Positions 10,422 to 21,186 of a stretch of DNA of 64,000 nt are shown piece after piece. The notes beneath the pieces were generated by a model, which was not told the origin of the DNA, made no database searches, and worked only from the letters and a program-made list of their open reading frames with translations. Within the stretch, counting starts at the first letter, position 1, and every line of letters begins with the position of its first letter. The DNA lies in assembly GCF_905171775.1 (NCBI RefSeq), contig NC_053499.1, forward strand, positions 146,260,751 to 146,324,750. Direction: 5' to 3'. This DNA is from Rana temporaria (Eukaryota > Chordata > Amphibia > Anura > Ranidae). A program made the translations under genes and the position numbers.

Positions 10422-10925
10422 AGGGGTTGTAAAGGTAAAAAAAATTGTTCCTAAATAGCTACCTTTACCTTAGTGTAGTCCTCCTTCACTTACCTCATCC
10501 TTCCATTTTGCTGTTAAATGTCCTTATTTCTTCTGAGAAATCCTGACTTCCTGTTCTTCTGTCTGTAACTCCACACAGTAATGCAAGGCTTTCTCCCTGG
10601 TGTGAAGTGTCATGCTCGACCCCTCCCATGGAATACAGGAGAGTCAGGATGCCCACTAACACACAGCTCCTTTCTCCATCTGCAACGTCAAGAGTATCCT
10701 GACTCTCCCGTATTCCAGGGGAGGGGGCGAGCACGACACTCCACACCAGGGAGAAAGCCTTGCATTACTGTGTGGAGTTACAGACAGAAGAACAGGAAGT
10801 GAGGATTTCTCAGAAGAAATAAGGACATTTAAAAGCAAAATCGAAGGATGAGGTAAGTGAAGGAGGACTGCACTAAGGTAAAGGAAGCTATTTAGGTTTT
10901 TTTTTTTTTTACCTTTACAACCCCT
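10422..10925. mobile_element. 504-bp foldback element with TTAA flanks
   Basis: Flanked by TTAA at 10418-10421 and 10926-10929. Ends AGGGGTTGTAAAGGTAAAA and TTTTACCTTTACAACCCCT. Arms 10422-10650 and 10696-10925 are close inverted copies along nearly their whole length, leaving a loop of about 45 bp. No coding capacity. TTAA duplication suggests mobilisation by a piggyBac-type transposase. That is an inference. Confidence 0.88.
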
Positions 10926-10929
10926 TTAA

Positions 10930-11386
10930 AGTAAAAAAAACCTCAAACAATCCTATAAATCATCTAGGGAGGAACATCCCACCACTGACGGACAGGTGGA
11001 TATAATAAAGACAATCACATGCACACAATTATGGCATGCAGCTGAGCCGACATAATAATTTGATGACTGAAGTTCTGAAGGAGGGGGGGGGGGTTTGGAA
11101 CAGCTGCTCCAGAGGAAGAAGACTTGTAAAATACCACCAAACAAATAAAAATCACACCATAGTTCTGAATATTCCTGGAAACATTTTTCTTGGGAGGCAT
11201 TCCCGGCGGAGGAAATGGATGTTTGTACCTGCTTCGCTCTCCAATAAATATAAACAATCCTGTAAATTCTGTCTGGTACAAGTTCCCAAGGAAGGATCAC
11301 ACTCTGTCCACCCAAGACAAGCAGGTCTTCACTAAAAAAATCAACAGGTCCTTTACAATAGGACAACATTGTTTAATTCATCAATG
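10930..11386. other. intronic sequence, no gene seen
   Basis: Contains a G-run at about 11082-11091. Overlapping frames on both strands (10953-11369) have no recognisable similarity. Confidence 0.4.
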
Positions 11387-11707
11387 TGAGGCTGGGTTCA
11401 CACTACTACACTACTTTCATCCTACTTTGCTCTGCTACATTGGTCCTACATTTATCCTACATTGGTCCTACATCCATCCTACTTTCATGAACAGGATACT
11501 ACTTTGGTCCGACTTCAATGATATTCAATGGGCTGAAGTAGGATCAATGTTGGACCAAAAGTAGTACAGGGAGCATTTTCAAAGGAGGACCGACTTGTGT
11601 AGGACCAGTTAAGACGGCTCTCATAGGAAAACATTGATTTTCACACGTCATGCTACATGAGGCTCCCAATGTAGGACCGTTTGTCGGACAAGTGTGAACC
11701 CAGCCTG
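11387..11707. mobile_element. MITE, GGCTGGGTTCACACT family
   Basis: Ends TGAGGCTGGGTTCACACTAC and AAGTGTGAACCCAGCCTGA are inverted repeats. The interior repeats words such as CCTACATTGGTCCTAC. Confidence 0.82.
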
Positions 11708-11725
11708 AATCCACTACCAACCACT

Positions 11726-12080
11726 GAGACCCCATTCACACCTGGGCGTTTTGTAGCTTGAAGCCTGAAGCTACAAAACGCTGGAGGGGAAAAAATCTAT
11801 TATTCTCTATGGAGATGGTTCACATCTCCACTACAAAAAGCCTGAAGCCAGAAGTTCAAAGACGCCTGAAGCTCAAACAAGTCCTGGGACTTTTTTTAGG
11901 CAGATTTGGGCGTTTTTCTGTTTTTAACATTGATGAGCCTAGACCTGTCCAAATTCGCAACAAAACGCGGTAAAAAACGCAGCAAAAATCGCAGCAAATC
12001 GCGGTAAAAATGCTGCAAAACTTGGTAAAAACTGCCGCAAAATCGCGGCAAAACGCTACGCTCAGGTGTAAAGCAAGCCT
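11726..12080. mobile_element. MITE, CCATTCACACCTGGGCGTTTT type
   Basis: Left end CCCCATTCACACCTGGGCG; right end CGCTCAGGTGTAAAGCAAGC. The interior is rich in AAAACGC and GCGGTAAAAA. There is an internal hairpin TTTTGTAGCTTGAAGCCTG facing AAGCTACAAAACG. Confidence 0.65.
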
Positions 12081-12803
12081 TGGACTTAACCGTCAAGTTT
12101 AACGGCAATAACATAAAAAAATAAAGAAAAAATATCTGTATACACTTGTCTCCCTCCTGAGGTGGATGTAACCGGCACTATGTATGCCAGACAACTACAA
12201 TCACATTAGGCTATTACCAGCATTGCTGTCACCATAGAGGCTCCATGCTTGTAAAGGTCCTAGTTGTGCCAACTAGTGGAAGAACAGCCCTTTAGTTTGC
12301 AGGAAGAACCACTTCCATAAAAATGTAAGCAAGCCCTAAAAACGTGCTTCTATTTGCTTATGTTTGGTCTGTTAATCTCTCCCCTGCCCCAGTCTCCCTT
12401 TAATAGTGTTCGTATGCCCAGGTGGCAGGAAGGATTGGCCCATCACGTGACCACTGTGATTGGCTGCCACAGTGGTCACATGATTGGGAGCTGGTCCTAC
12501 CAACTACCATTCATTAGTATGGACTGAGAGCCATCTTTGAAATCTTGGTTACTTTGCTGGAAGCATGCAGTGAATGCGCTCCACAAAGAAAGTTCTGCTG
12601 CCCATGACTAAGTGGGCAGCAAGAGGTTATGGTGTGTAGAATCTAGTCAATGAAAACAAAACACCAACTAGTCCTCTCTGAAATCTTCCTCATCTCTACC
12701 AGGAGAACACGGTGACTATTGATAATGGCTATAGCCACTGGCAATAATCACATTTAAAAATACTGCATGCTTGTTGTTCCGAAGTTGATCGATGAATTAG
12801 CCC
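12081..12803. other. intronic sequence, no gene seen
   Basis: No recognisable exon. It contains a small palindrome near 12448-12482 (GTGACCACTGTGATTGG with GCCACAGTGGTCAC), a motif also found inside ranid repeats. Confidence 0.4.
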
Positions 12804-12870
12804 GCCCATAGATGGTTCGAATCTTGGCCCGTCCCTTCTGAATCAGCCTAGATTCAAACAATCTATGGGC
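12804..12870. repeat. 67-bp inverted repeat (mini-MITE)
   Basis: GCCCATAGATGGTTCGAATC pairs with GATTCAAACAATCTATGGGC. The GGTTCGAATC word imitates a tRNA B box, but no tRNA fold surrounds it. Confidence 0.7.
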
Positions 12871-12959
12871 AGCTTTAGAACTGAAATTGTCACAAAGGCA
12901 AGCAAGGTGGTAGGCAGAAATGGCGCTTTATCAGAACGGAGCACATTAAAAGCTCATGG

Positions 12960-13093
12960 TGGAGGGTGCAGTTATGCCTTTTTGCCTTGGGTGCTAAAGG
13001 ACTTTGCCCCAGCACTGCATCCAGGCTATAGTAACTGTACTGTTCACCCCCAAGTTGTAAAACGCTGCTGTTGGCGCTATATAAATCCTGTAT

Positions 13094-13137
<44 letters not shown>
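12960..13137 (+). repeat. L2-like LINE 3' tail plus (AAT)n
   Basis: AAACGCTGCTGTTGGCGCTA followed by TATAAATCC and a run of AAT triplets (13095-13137). This is the typical 3' end of vertebrate L2-type retroposons or SINEs that borrow it. Related tails are at 34452-34512, 34995-35055 and 54535-54672. The upstream extent is uncertain. Confidence 0.65.
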
Positions 13138-13138
<1 letters not shown>

Positions 13139-13176
13139 CAAAACCGCATTACTTATTTCTGTGGGAAAGGCAGGTA

Positions 13177-13685
13177 CCGTATTTATCGGGGTATTGCGCG
13201 CTCCGGCGTATAGCGCGCACCCCTAAAGTGGACCCGCATTCGTGTAAAAAAAAAAACATTTTAGTACTTACAGTTTTGGTGTCTTGCGCGGCGTCCATCG
13301 GCGGCCTCGTCGGGTCCGGCGTCCGTCTGCGGCTTCGGTGGTGTCCTCCTCGTCGGGTCCGGCGTCCTTCTGTGGTGTCCTCCCTGCTCGATCCCCGCTT
13401 TCCGCGCTGAGTTTGAACTACTGCGCCGGCATATACCGAGCGCAGTACACTCGTGTATAGTCGGGCAGGCTCGGCTCCTCTCGCGGTCACGTCCTGTGCG
13501 TCTAGGACGTGACTGCGAGAGGAGCCGAGCCTGCCCGACTATACACGAGTGTACTGCGCTCGGTATATGCCGGCGCAGTAGTTCAAACTCAGTGCGGGAA
13601 GCGGGTATCGGCGTATATCGCGCACACACGATTTTGCCCTGAATTTCAGGGCAAAAAAGTGCATGGCATACGCCGATAAATACGG
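13177..13685. mobile_element. TA-flanked element with CCGTATTTATCGG ends
   Basis: Ends CCGTATTTATCGGGGTATTG and CATACGCCGATAAATACGG are inverted repeats, flanked by TA on both sides (13175-13176 and 13686-13687). TA duplication fits a Tc1/mariner-type origin, but the family is not certain. The right half is dominated by a large palindrome (13390-13610). The GC-rich interior creates overlapping chance frames on both strands. Confidence 0.78.
13390..13610. repeat. near-perfect palindrome, ~106-bp arms
   Basis: The left arm ends GCGGTCACGTCCT at 13495 and the right arm starts AGGACGTGACTGC at 13504, with an 8-nt loop. The arms stay paired outward to about 13390 and 13610 with few mismatches. 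Confidence 0.9.
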
Positions 13686-13699
13686 TAATTTGCAAACAT

Positions 13700-14480
13700 T
13701 TATTAACTTTTCTAAAGAACCCTAAAAGCCAATGGACAGATAAAGACTTCCTGCCATATACTCCTCAGGATATATACTTCAACAGTAGAATGGAGTGCAT
13801 GGACCCAATATGTTTTTATTACAAATACAGATCTAATTACAGCAGAGAGCTAGCAAGGTGTTCTTACTAAATACACACAAATGAACAGATAGGAAAAGCG
13901 TGACTTCATGTATTTGGTCTGCTATGAAAAATGTGGTAAATTATCCCAAAAATAACGAGGGCTCATTTTTTATCTGCTCTGTGGTGTATATGTTGGACTG
14001 GTCACCTCTATTTGTATGGTTTCACTTCTTCAGGTTGCAAATTATTATGAGTTATTAAGTGCAAAACAGAAACTCTTCCCGGTTCCACACTTGCTGCCAT
14101 GTACACTAGGATTCCCTGACGTCTTCCTTGTTTACTAGTTAAATAATGTAATGGAGACTTGGTATCATGACAAGGAATTTTTGCTAGGTTTTTATGCAGA
14201 CCGTCAACTGTACACCTGTCACAATTACAGGCGGCTCATGAATCAAAGCCCAAATCCAGTCATTATTCAAAAAATTTGGATAGAGCAGAAAAGCATTACC
14301 ATTTATCAGATTTTTATACCCGTCTGTGACTACATCTGGAAGATTTTCCCTCATTTCCTCTCCCTGGGACACCAGGACATTAAATAGGGGAACGGTTGTT
14401 ACCAGGACAAAAACATACTTTGTTTTTTGTCTGTAAAACCCCCCCCGCATTCTACAAAACAAAAAAAACAATATTGGCTG
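13700..14480. other. intronic sequence, no gene seen
   Basis: No recognisable exon or RNA gene. A C-run is at about 14440-14446. A TTAA at 14484-14487 followed by AGTTGAAGTAAACTC looks like the start of a TTAA-type element, interrupted by the next MITE. Confidence 0.4.
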
Positions 14481-14502
14481 CAGTTAAAGTTGAAGTAAAC
14501 TC

Positions 14503-14901
14503 TTATGCCGCGTACACACGATCGGAATTTCCGATGGAACAAAATCCGAAGGAATTTTCCGTTGAGATTCCGATGAAGCGGACTTCCATCAGTCTTGCAT
14601 ACACACTGTCAGACTAAATTCCGGCCGTCCAAAAACGCAGTGACGTAAAACACTACAACGAGCCAAGAAAAATAAAGTTTAATGCTTTCGAGCATGCGCA
14701 TGTTTTTTCTCCATCGGAGTTGCACACAGACGATAGGAATTTCCAATCTTTTTTTTCCATCGGAAAAAAATAAAACATGTTCTATTTCTAAACACCGATG
14801 GAAAAAAGTCAGATGGGGCCCACACACGATGGGAATTTCCGATGAAAAAGATCCATCAGACTTTTTTCATCGGAAGTTCTGATCGTGTGTACGTGGCATA
14901 A
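14503..14901. mobile_element. MITE, TTATGCCGCGTACACACGAT family
   Basis: Ends TTATGCCGCGTACACACGAT and ATCGTGTGTACGTGGCATAA are almost perfect inverted repeats. Repeated GGAATTTCCGATGG words lie inside. No coding capacity. Confidence 0.88.
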
Positions 14902-15615
14902 TTCTTTACTTGTATCAACAGGTAAGCCTATAATAGGGTTTAGGAGATATTCACACGGCATGCAGCCAGTGACATTACTGATGCATGTGCTCTGAAGGAA
15001 CGATATACCCATGCCGTTCCTTCAGAGCTCGGTGCCATGGTCCGAGACTGCCGTCATTAAGATGCAGCCAATCAGACGGCTGGAGGACATGAAACCCAAA
15101 GGAAGACCAGGTGAAGATGGAAGCACCCGTCAGCGGTGAGCGCGCGGCACTGGAAGGCTTTGTTCTAAGGGAAGTATTTCATAATGTGCTAGTATGTGAT
15201 GCATCCACCTCCAATCCCTGAACCACATGAGATTCGTCTAAAGTTGGAAAAAAATTCATATTGGACAATTTCTATATGGACTGAGGATTACTGTAATCTA
15301 ATGTAAATTACTGTAAGACTAATGTAATCTGAGCTGCACGTGCCATGGTGAAGTGACTCCTGCATGCATGGGAGTGACCTCATCGCAATCCGACTAGTCA
15401 AGCAGCCGGAGAGTGCAAATCCAGAAGAAAGACTGGACAAAGATGGACGTGCGGGGAGCAGTAATAGCTCACACTAGCACATTATGCCATCAACCTGAAT
15501 GGGGACAAATCTTTTAAACCTGCTTTAAAATAAGCCCCAAAGTAACTCTTTCCTTAATACGGTCACTTGCAGGCTGACAGAGTGTCTTCAGCTGTGACAG
15601 GTACTCCAAAAGTCT
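14902..15615. other. intronic sequence with a hairpin
   Basis: Contains the hairpin GCTCTGAAGGAACG / CGTTCCTTCAGAGC (about 14990-15029). The same hairpin word occurs in the palindrome at 54128-54306. No exon recognised. Confidence 0.45.
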
Positions 15616-15622
15616 GTATTAA

Positions 15623-16035
15623 AGCGGAGCTCCACTCTAAAGTGGAACTTCCGCTCATCGGAACCCTCCCCCTCTCCGGTGACACCTTTCAGGGGGAGGG
15701 GGTGCAGATACCTGTCTAAGACAGGTATTTGCACCCACTTTCGGCCACACAGTCTGCGGGTAGCCCCGTTGTTTTCTGGGAGACACACGGCTCCCAGAAC
15801 ACAGCTCAGTGAGCACGGTGCAGCGCGACTCGCGCATGCGCCGTAGGGAACCAGGCAGTGAAGCCGCAATGCTTCACTTCCTGGTTCCCTCACCGAGGAT
15901 GGGGGTGGGGGCAGCAGGGTGACGAGCGATCGCTCGTCCTCTGCTGCCGACGGCGCTGGACTCCAGGACAGGTAAGTGTCCTAATATTAAAAGTCAGAAG
16001 CTGCAGTATTTGTAGCTGCTGGCTTTTAATATTTA
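15623..16035. mobile_element. TTAA-type element, AGCGGAGCTCCAC family, right end missing
   Basis: Follows TTAA (15619-15622) with AGCGGAGCTCCACTCTAAAG. The interior includes GCGCGACTCGCGCATGCGC and GAAGCCGCAATGCTTCAC, shared with 2990-3215, 55700-56068 and 57666-58102. The right terminus is not intact. Confidence 0.65.
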
Positions 16036-16680
16036 ATCTATGAATAAACTGTTTGGATGGCAGGCCCAAAGAAAAATGACATTTATGGCTATTAATTTGT
16101 CAGTTCCACCCTGTTATTTTTTTTTTTGCTCTGAGATCAGTTATTTACAATGCCTATAAACAGAGCATGTATACTGGGAAAGAATTAGCAGAGGATTCCA
16201 ATAAATTAAGGGGGGGGGATGAGAAAAACTGAACATCTGGATGAGCAGACAAGAAGCAGAATTCAAATTATGATTATTATACATTGAAAGGGGAATTGGC
16301 AATAAAATGTCTAGTACAGTCACCCCAGGGGTGGAAAAGCAGTGGAGGAAACCACTGATATTTTAAGTGTCAATTTTGATCTGTGAATCAGCAAAAGGAT
16401 CAGTCAGGTGCCACTAACATGCTAAAAAGACAGTAGATTCTGTTTTACAGCCTGGACTGACATAGAATAGACTTGCCCTTACTAAATTGTTACTTGTTTA
16501 TGTCCCACTGTTGGTGTTCTCATTGTTTACAATGGAACCACAATAACAATGAACTCAAAGTGGAATAAACTAATTACACACAGCATTACAATACAGCATT
16601 ATACAATAACCGCTCCAATTTTAATAAAAGCTACACCCTTTATACTTAAAGGTTAACGCCACGTTTAGGGAGAAAAAAAT
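16036..16680. other. intronic sequence, no gene seen
   Basis: No exon or complete repeat recognised. Short homopolymer runs are present (T at about 16118-16127, G at about 16210-16218). Confidence 0.4.
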
Positions 16681-16684
16681 AATA

Positions 16685-17097
16685 CAGTGGAACTTCGTAT
16701 TACAAGCATAATCCGTTCCAGGAGAATGCTCGTAATCCAAAGTACTAGCATATCAAAGCGAGTTTCCCCATTGAAGTCAATGGAAACAAACATAATTTGT
16801 TCTGCATTGACTTCAATGGCATGCAATGCCGCATGTGGCCAGAGAGCCTCGGAAACAGCCGGAAAAACCTGAGGACAACTCAGCTGAAAGGTTCGGGAAC
16901 AGAGTATTTCCGAACGGCTCCGATCGGCGTCGGAGCCCCCCACTTCAGGCCAAACGTGGTACTGCACACCCCGTTGGCCTGAAACCTGCTTGTTTTGCGA
17001 GACAACACTCGCAAACTGAGTTAGGATTTTTAAAAATACAGTGCTGGTATTGCGAAACGCTCGTTAACCGCGTTACTCGCAATCTGAGGTTCCACTG
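16685..17097. mobile_element. Tc1/mariner-like MITE, CAGTGGAACCT ends
   Basis: Ends CAGTGGAACTTCG and TGAGGTTCCACTG, with TA on both sides (16683-16684 and 17098-17099). Subterminal blocks pair AATGCTCGTAATCC with CGTTACTCGC-type text. The interior holds facing GACTTCAATGG words. Non-coding, despite overlapping chance frames. Confidence 0.8.
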
Positions 17098-17099
17098 TA

Positions 17100-17640
17100 A
17101 TAATATAGTGTATACAATTGCTACACAAGTCATATTGTAATGAAATGTTATTACAAATTACCTTTCCTTCTCGATCTGCAGCCTCTGTAATTTTCTATGA
17201 AATGCAATATGGCAATCTGGAGGTGTTCTGTGCACAGAATGTGTACAGAACGCCTCCCAGAAACATAATTTCCTGCTTGTGTGATTGGCCCATTAATTTT
17301 CCCAGAAGTCTGCTCTAAAATACAAGTCAGATATTAGGCATTCCATGCAACAGAAATAGAATTTTTTGGCAAGATACTCTCCATAGGAAATCACGTCTAA
17401 AGGGATGCAGACCCTGCAATTTTCCTCATTAGAGCTTTGCAGGTCAACAGCTGATTGATAATTATGAAACTATTTCCATTAGACTCCAGAGGCACAGGCA
17501 AACGCGCATGGATTTCTTCAGAATAACAAAAAGGTAGGAATCTGCAACAAAGTTTTTCAAAATCCTTGTAATGTATATAGATCACCCAGAGGGGAATGTT
17601 TTTTTCTCAACAAAAATGGAGTTACACTTTAAAAAGTCAT
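17100..17640. other. intronic sequence, no gene seen
   Basis: No exon or repeat terminus recognised. Confidence 0.4.
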
Positions 17641-17644
17641 CCTT

Positions 17645-17890
17645 AAAGGAGTTGTAAAGGCTGATGCTCCCTGCTGACTGAAAAGCTCTAGCTTGATCTG
17701 CATAGAATGTGCATCAGACCTCTGCAGAAAAACCACTGCATCCGCACTACAGCAGGCTGGCAGGGAACAGGCTTTTCACTTCACTAGGCTATGGTGGTTT
17801 TATAAAGAAAATGAGCTGTAAAACTTTGAAAATCTTTTATTTGAATGCACTTGGAATATAATTACCAGATTTAAATGAAAAGATCCGTTT
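17645..17890. mobile_element. fragment of a TTAAAGGAGTTGTAAAGG element
   Basis: Begins CTTAAAGGAGTTGTAAAGGC like the complete TTAA elements at 10422 and 20737. No matching right end is found. Confidence 0.5.
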
Positions 17891-17898
17891 GGCTTTAA

Positions 17899-18326
17899 CC
17901 TCTTCCCGCCCACACTATAGCCAAAACACGGCTACAGATGTCACTTTTGTGATTGCCGTGTCCTTGGGACACAGCTGATCACAAATCAGGGTAAAGCAAC
18001 AATCACAGTGGCTTTTTACCATGTGATCAAGCTGTGTCCAATCACAGCTGATCACAATGTAAACACAAGTGCCCACCAATGCTGTGAACCAGAGCTGTCA
18101 ATCGGTGTCCAAAAGTGCTGCCATTCAGTGCTGCCTATCAGTGTCATCTACCAGTGCCCATCAGTGCCATCTACCAGTGCTCATCAGTGCACTGGTAGAA
18201 AGCTCCATTTGTGTGAAAAAAAAAAAAGAAAATAATTTCATATAGGTATAGTGTAGCATGACCGTGCAATTTTCATTCAAACTGCGACAGCACTGAAAGC
18301 TGAAAATTGGCCCGGGCAGGAAGGGG
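17899..18326. mobile_element. TTAACCTCTTCCCGCC element
   Basis: Starts after TTAA (17895-17898) with CCTCTTCCCGCCCA and ends GGCCCGGGCAGGAAGGGG, followed by ATAA where TTAA would be expected. The interior has paired GATCACAGCTG-type words and two copies of CAGTGCCCATCAGTGCCATC-like repeats (18130-18190). Same broad type as 49747-50585. Confidence 0.65.
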
Positions 18327-18339
18327 ATAAACTTGCCCA

Positions 18340-19300
18340 ATAGGCATTTGGGTAAACGTTACAACAGTTGCTTTAAGGGCGAATTCATCACTTAAGGTTC
18401 CTGAAGAATGGCTTATTTTTCATTGAGGTAAACGTGTTTATCTGGGCACATCAAGCGTTCCCCATTTTAAAACAATATCCTGGCTTTCAATTAGACCAAT
18501 TTCCTATTTAAACAGAAAGTTGAAAGAGATACACATGGGACTATTTAGCTTTGTGTGCACATGACTGACCTTGAGCAGGATCTGATAAATATAAGGAATT
18601 AAGGTGATGTCATTCACTTGAGGGCGTACAATAGACTACAAATTGCACTGGCAAATAACTGAAAATATGGCCCAGGACATTATCCAGTTATAGGCAAAGC
18701 CACATTGAAAGGATCTTAAAAGGCATTAAAAAAGCTGCTTATTTCCTTTCATTGCTGCTACATCTACTGACAACTCTCATTAATCACAACCTATAATTGG
18801 CAGCAATAATCTTCATTTAGCACCTGTTTGCAGCAGCTTAGAAACAACTGTACTCATAAAAAGCCGTAGGGGGACAGTAGAGTAATCATACAGTCTGTTA
18901 AATAGTTTGTCCAAGGAATGTCCTCCGAGCTTCATAAACCCAAAAAAATGCTGTTCTCTATGCTGTACTCTTCCATGACGTAAGGGAACAGACACATGTC
19001 CCGGAGACAAGTTACTGCGGGATCCTATGAGAGGTGGCACGTTAAATCTCTTATAGTTGGATGACGGCCCGCTCAAGCTGTGTTAGCAAAGCACATCTGA
19101 AGCAGCAGGAGCGGGGATCAATTAGTCGGCTACTGTATAGGAAGAGGAGGAAAGCACAATAATAGCCAGGTCCAAGATGACACAAAGTATTATCCATAAA
19201 ATAAATCTGGTTCAGTAAAGAGGACAAGTGTGAAAAATGTTCACTTGGAGAACTGCAAAGACTACCAAAAGGGATTCATGTCCAAAAAAAGGGTATGTGT
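18340..19300. other. repeat-poor unique intronic sequence
   Basis: About 960 bp without any recognised repeat. 18720-18850 contains homeobox- and E-box-like words (CATTAATCAC, CCTATAATTGG, AGCACCTG). These are weak hints only. The minus frame at 18813-19076 has no recognisable similarity. Confidence 0.3.
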
Positions 19301-19309
19301 GAATATGTA

Positions 19310-19758
19310 CCGTATTTATCGCGGTATAACGCGCTCCCGCGTATACCACGCACCCCGAAAGTGACCCCCAATCATGTGGAAAAAAAGTTATTTTTGTACT
19401 TACAGTTTTGGTGTCTTGCGCGGCGTCCATCGGCGGCCTCATCGGGTCCGGCGTCCTTCTGCGGCTTCGGGTGTCCTCTTCGGCGGGTCCGGCATCCTTC
19501 TGCGGCTTCGGGTGTCCTTCTGCGGCGGGTCCGGTGTCCTCTTCGGCGGGTCCGGTGTCCTCTTCGGCGGGTCCGGCGTCCTTCTGCGGCGTCCTCCCCG
19601 CTCGTTTCCCGCGCCGAGTTTTGAATACTGCGCCAGCATATACCAAGCGCAGTACACTCTGGCAGGCTCGGCAACTGTCGCGCTCACGTCCTGTACGTCC
19701 AGGATTTTGCTCTGATTTTCAGGGCAAAAAAGTGCGCGATATACGCCGATAAATACGG
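19310..19758. mobile_element. TA-flanked element, second CCGTATTTATC copy
   Basis: Ends CCGTATTTATCGCGGTATAA and ATATACGCCGATAAATACGG, flanked by TA (19308-19309 and 19759-19760). The interior has tandem GGCGGGTCCGG / GTCCTTCTGCGG units. The inner palindrome of the 13177 copy is represented here by only one arm. Confidence 0.78.
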
Positions 19759-19828
19759 TATATGTAGAACAAAACCGCACACACGTGCTAAAATGCCATT
19801 TAGATCCTGCAAGGCTATTTAAAACACC

Positions 19829-20592
19829 TGAACATATTCAGCAAAAAATATGGGGATTTGGTCACACCATATGGCAATATAGTGCTTAAGCCCACTAATG
19901 CGTCAAAGTACCCCATTATCAATGGGTCCTACACTATTCATAGAGGAGTGTATTTCTTTCATGATTAAGAGAAGCAGGATCTTTCATTCTATGAATAGTG
20001 AAGGACCCACTGATAATAGGGTACTTTGACACAGTAAGTGGGCTTAAAGGGTCACTAAAGGAAAAAAATAATTTGCCTAAAATTAATGTCTGCAAGGTAG
20101 ACAGACAGAATAGTGTAATGATTCTGTTAAAAAACGAGTGAATACCTATTAAATTCCTTCATCTATATCACCTCCGGCATTCTAGTTTCTGTTCTCTCAT
20201 TCACTTCCTGGTTTGCATCGCTCGGTCATGTAAGAACTACATTTCCCAGTATGAATTGCGGCACGCCCAGTAATTTACACCTCCTTGAAGTCTCTAACAC
20301 GTAGAGAGCATCCTGCCACACAGATGTAGTTCCCAGGAGGGGGTGAGCACGTCACTGACCACCGCAGTAAACCCTCCCGTCACGGTGGTCAGTAAAATCA
20401 GACAATGAGGAAGTGAACAGTACAGAGAAGAAATAGAGCAACTTCAAACAAACAATGAGGAAGTGAAAAGAGGAATGTCTGCAGGTAAAGGATGCTTATT
20501 ATGAAAAAAAAAAAAATCCTTTACAACCCCTTTAAGCACTATATGGCCAAATGGTGTGACCAAATCCCCATATTTTTTGCTGAATATGTTCA
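19829..20592. mobile_element. foldback element split by a TTAA insertion
   Basis: The left arm runs from TGAACATATTCAGCAAAAAA inward and the right arm ends TTTTTTGCTGAATATGTTCA. The left arm contains the intact word AGTGCTTAAGCCCACT (19881-19896). The right arm has the same word split after AGTGGGC at TTAA (20044-20047) and resuming at TTAA (20532-20535) with GCACT. A second element therefore inserted at this TTAA. Confidence 0.85.
20048..20531. mobile_element. TTAA-flanked insertion inside a foldback
   Basis: Ends AGGGTCACTAAAGGAAAAAA and CCTTTACAACCCCT, flanked by TTAA on both sides. Related to 6924-7696 and 10422-10925. It contains conserved interior text CACTTCCTGGTTTGC, as in 7074-7090. 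Non-coding. Confidence 0.85.
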
Positions 20593-20736
20593 TATTATAA
20601 ATCTTGTTTCAATTTTTTTCTTCTTAACTTTGTGCCATTGTCCCCATACACTTAACCACAACCCCTGAAACATAACAGAGAGGGGTCCACTTGTAAATTT
20701 GGTTTAGGACCATACACCATCTCATGAATGTCTTAA

Positions 20737-21182
20737 AGGGGTTGTAAGGCTTTGTGTTTTTTCACCTTAAAGCATAGTATGCATTAAGGTGAAAAAACAC
20801 CTTGCACTCTCAGGCCCCCCAGCCCCTGCCACGAAACTCCGCAGGCACGATCCCGCAATGCTTTCCCCCAGCTTGAGACGGCTCTTTATTGGAGATTGAT
20901 AGCAGCGCAGCCATTGGCTCCTGCGGCGCGCTGGGGGGCAGGGCCGAGTGATACACTTGGCGGCTATGGCCGCCACTGTATCACACTGGAGCGCGCCTGA
21001 AAGCTAACACCTTTGGGAGAGTGCTTCCCAGAAGGGGGTTAGCTCTTGGGGGGAGGAGCCAAGACAGCCACCAAGGGACCCCAGAAGACGAGGATAGGGG
21101 CCACTCTGTGCAAAATGAACTGCACAGTGGAGGGAAGTATTTTACGTTTGATATTTAAAAAAACAAAACCTTTACAACCCCT
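20737..21182. mobile_element. TTAA-flanked element, left of a tandem pair
   Basis: Flanked by TTAA at 20733-20736 and 21183-21186. Ends AGGGGTTGTAAGGCTTTG and ACCTTTACAACCCCT. The right TTAA is also the left TTAA of the next element. Confidence 0.8.
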
Positions 21183-21186
21183 TTAA

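Noticed and set aside
12804..12870. tRNA-like B box (GGTTCGAATC)
   Set aside because: Part of a short inverted repeat; no A box or cloverleaf nearby.
13149..13695. Arginine-rich frames on both strands
   Set aside because: GC-rich inverted-repeat element; the frames mirror each other through the palindrome.
19212..19780. Tandem-repeat protein-like frames
   Set aside because: Product of GGCGGGTCCGG tandem units inside the second CCGTATTTATC element.
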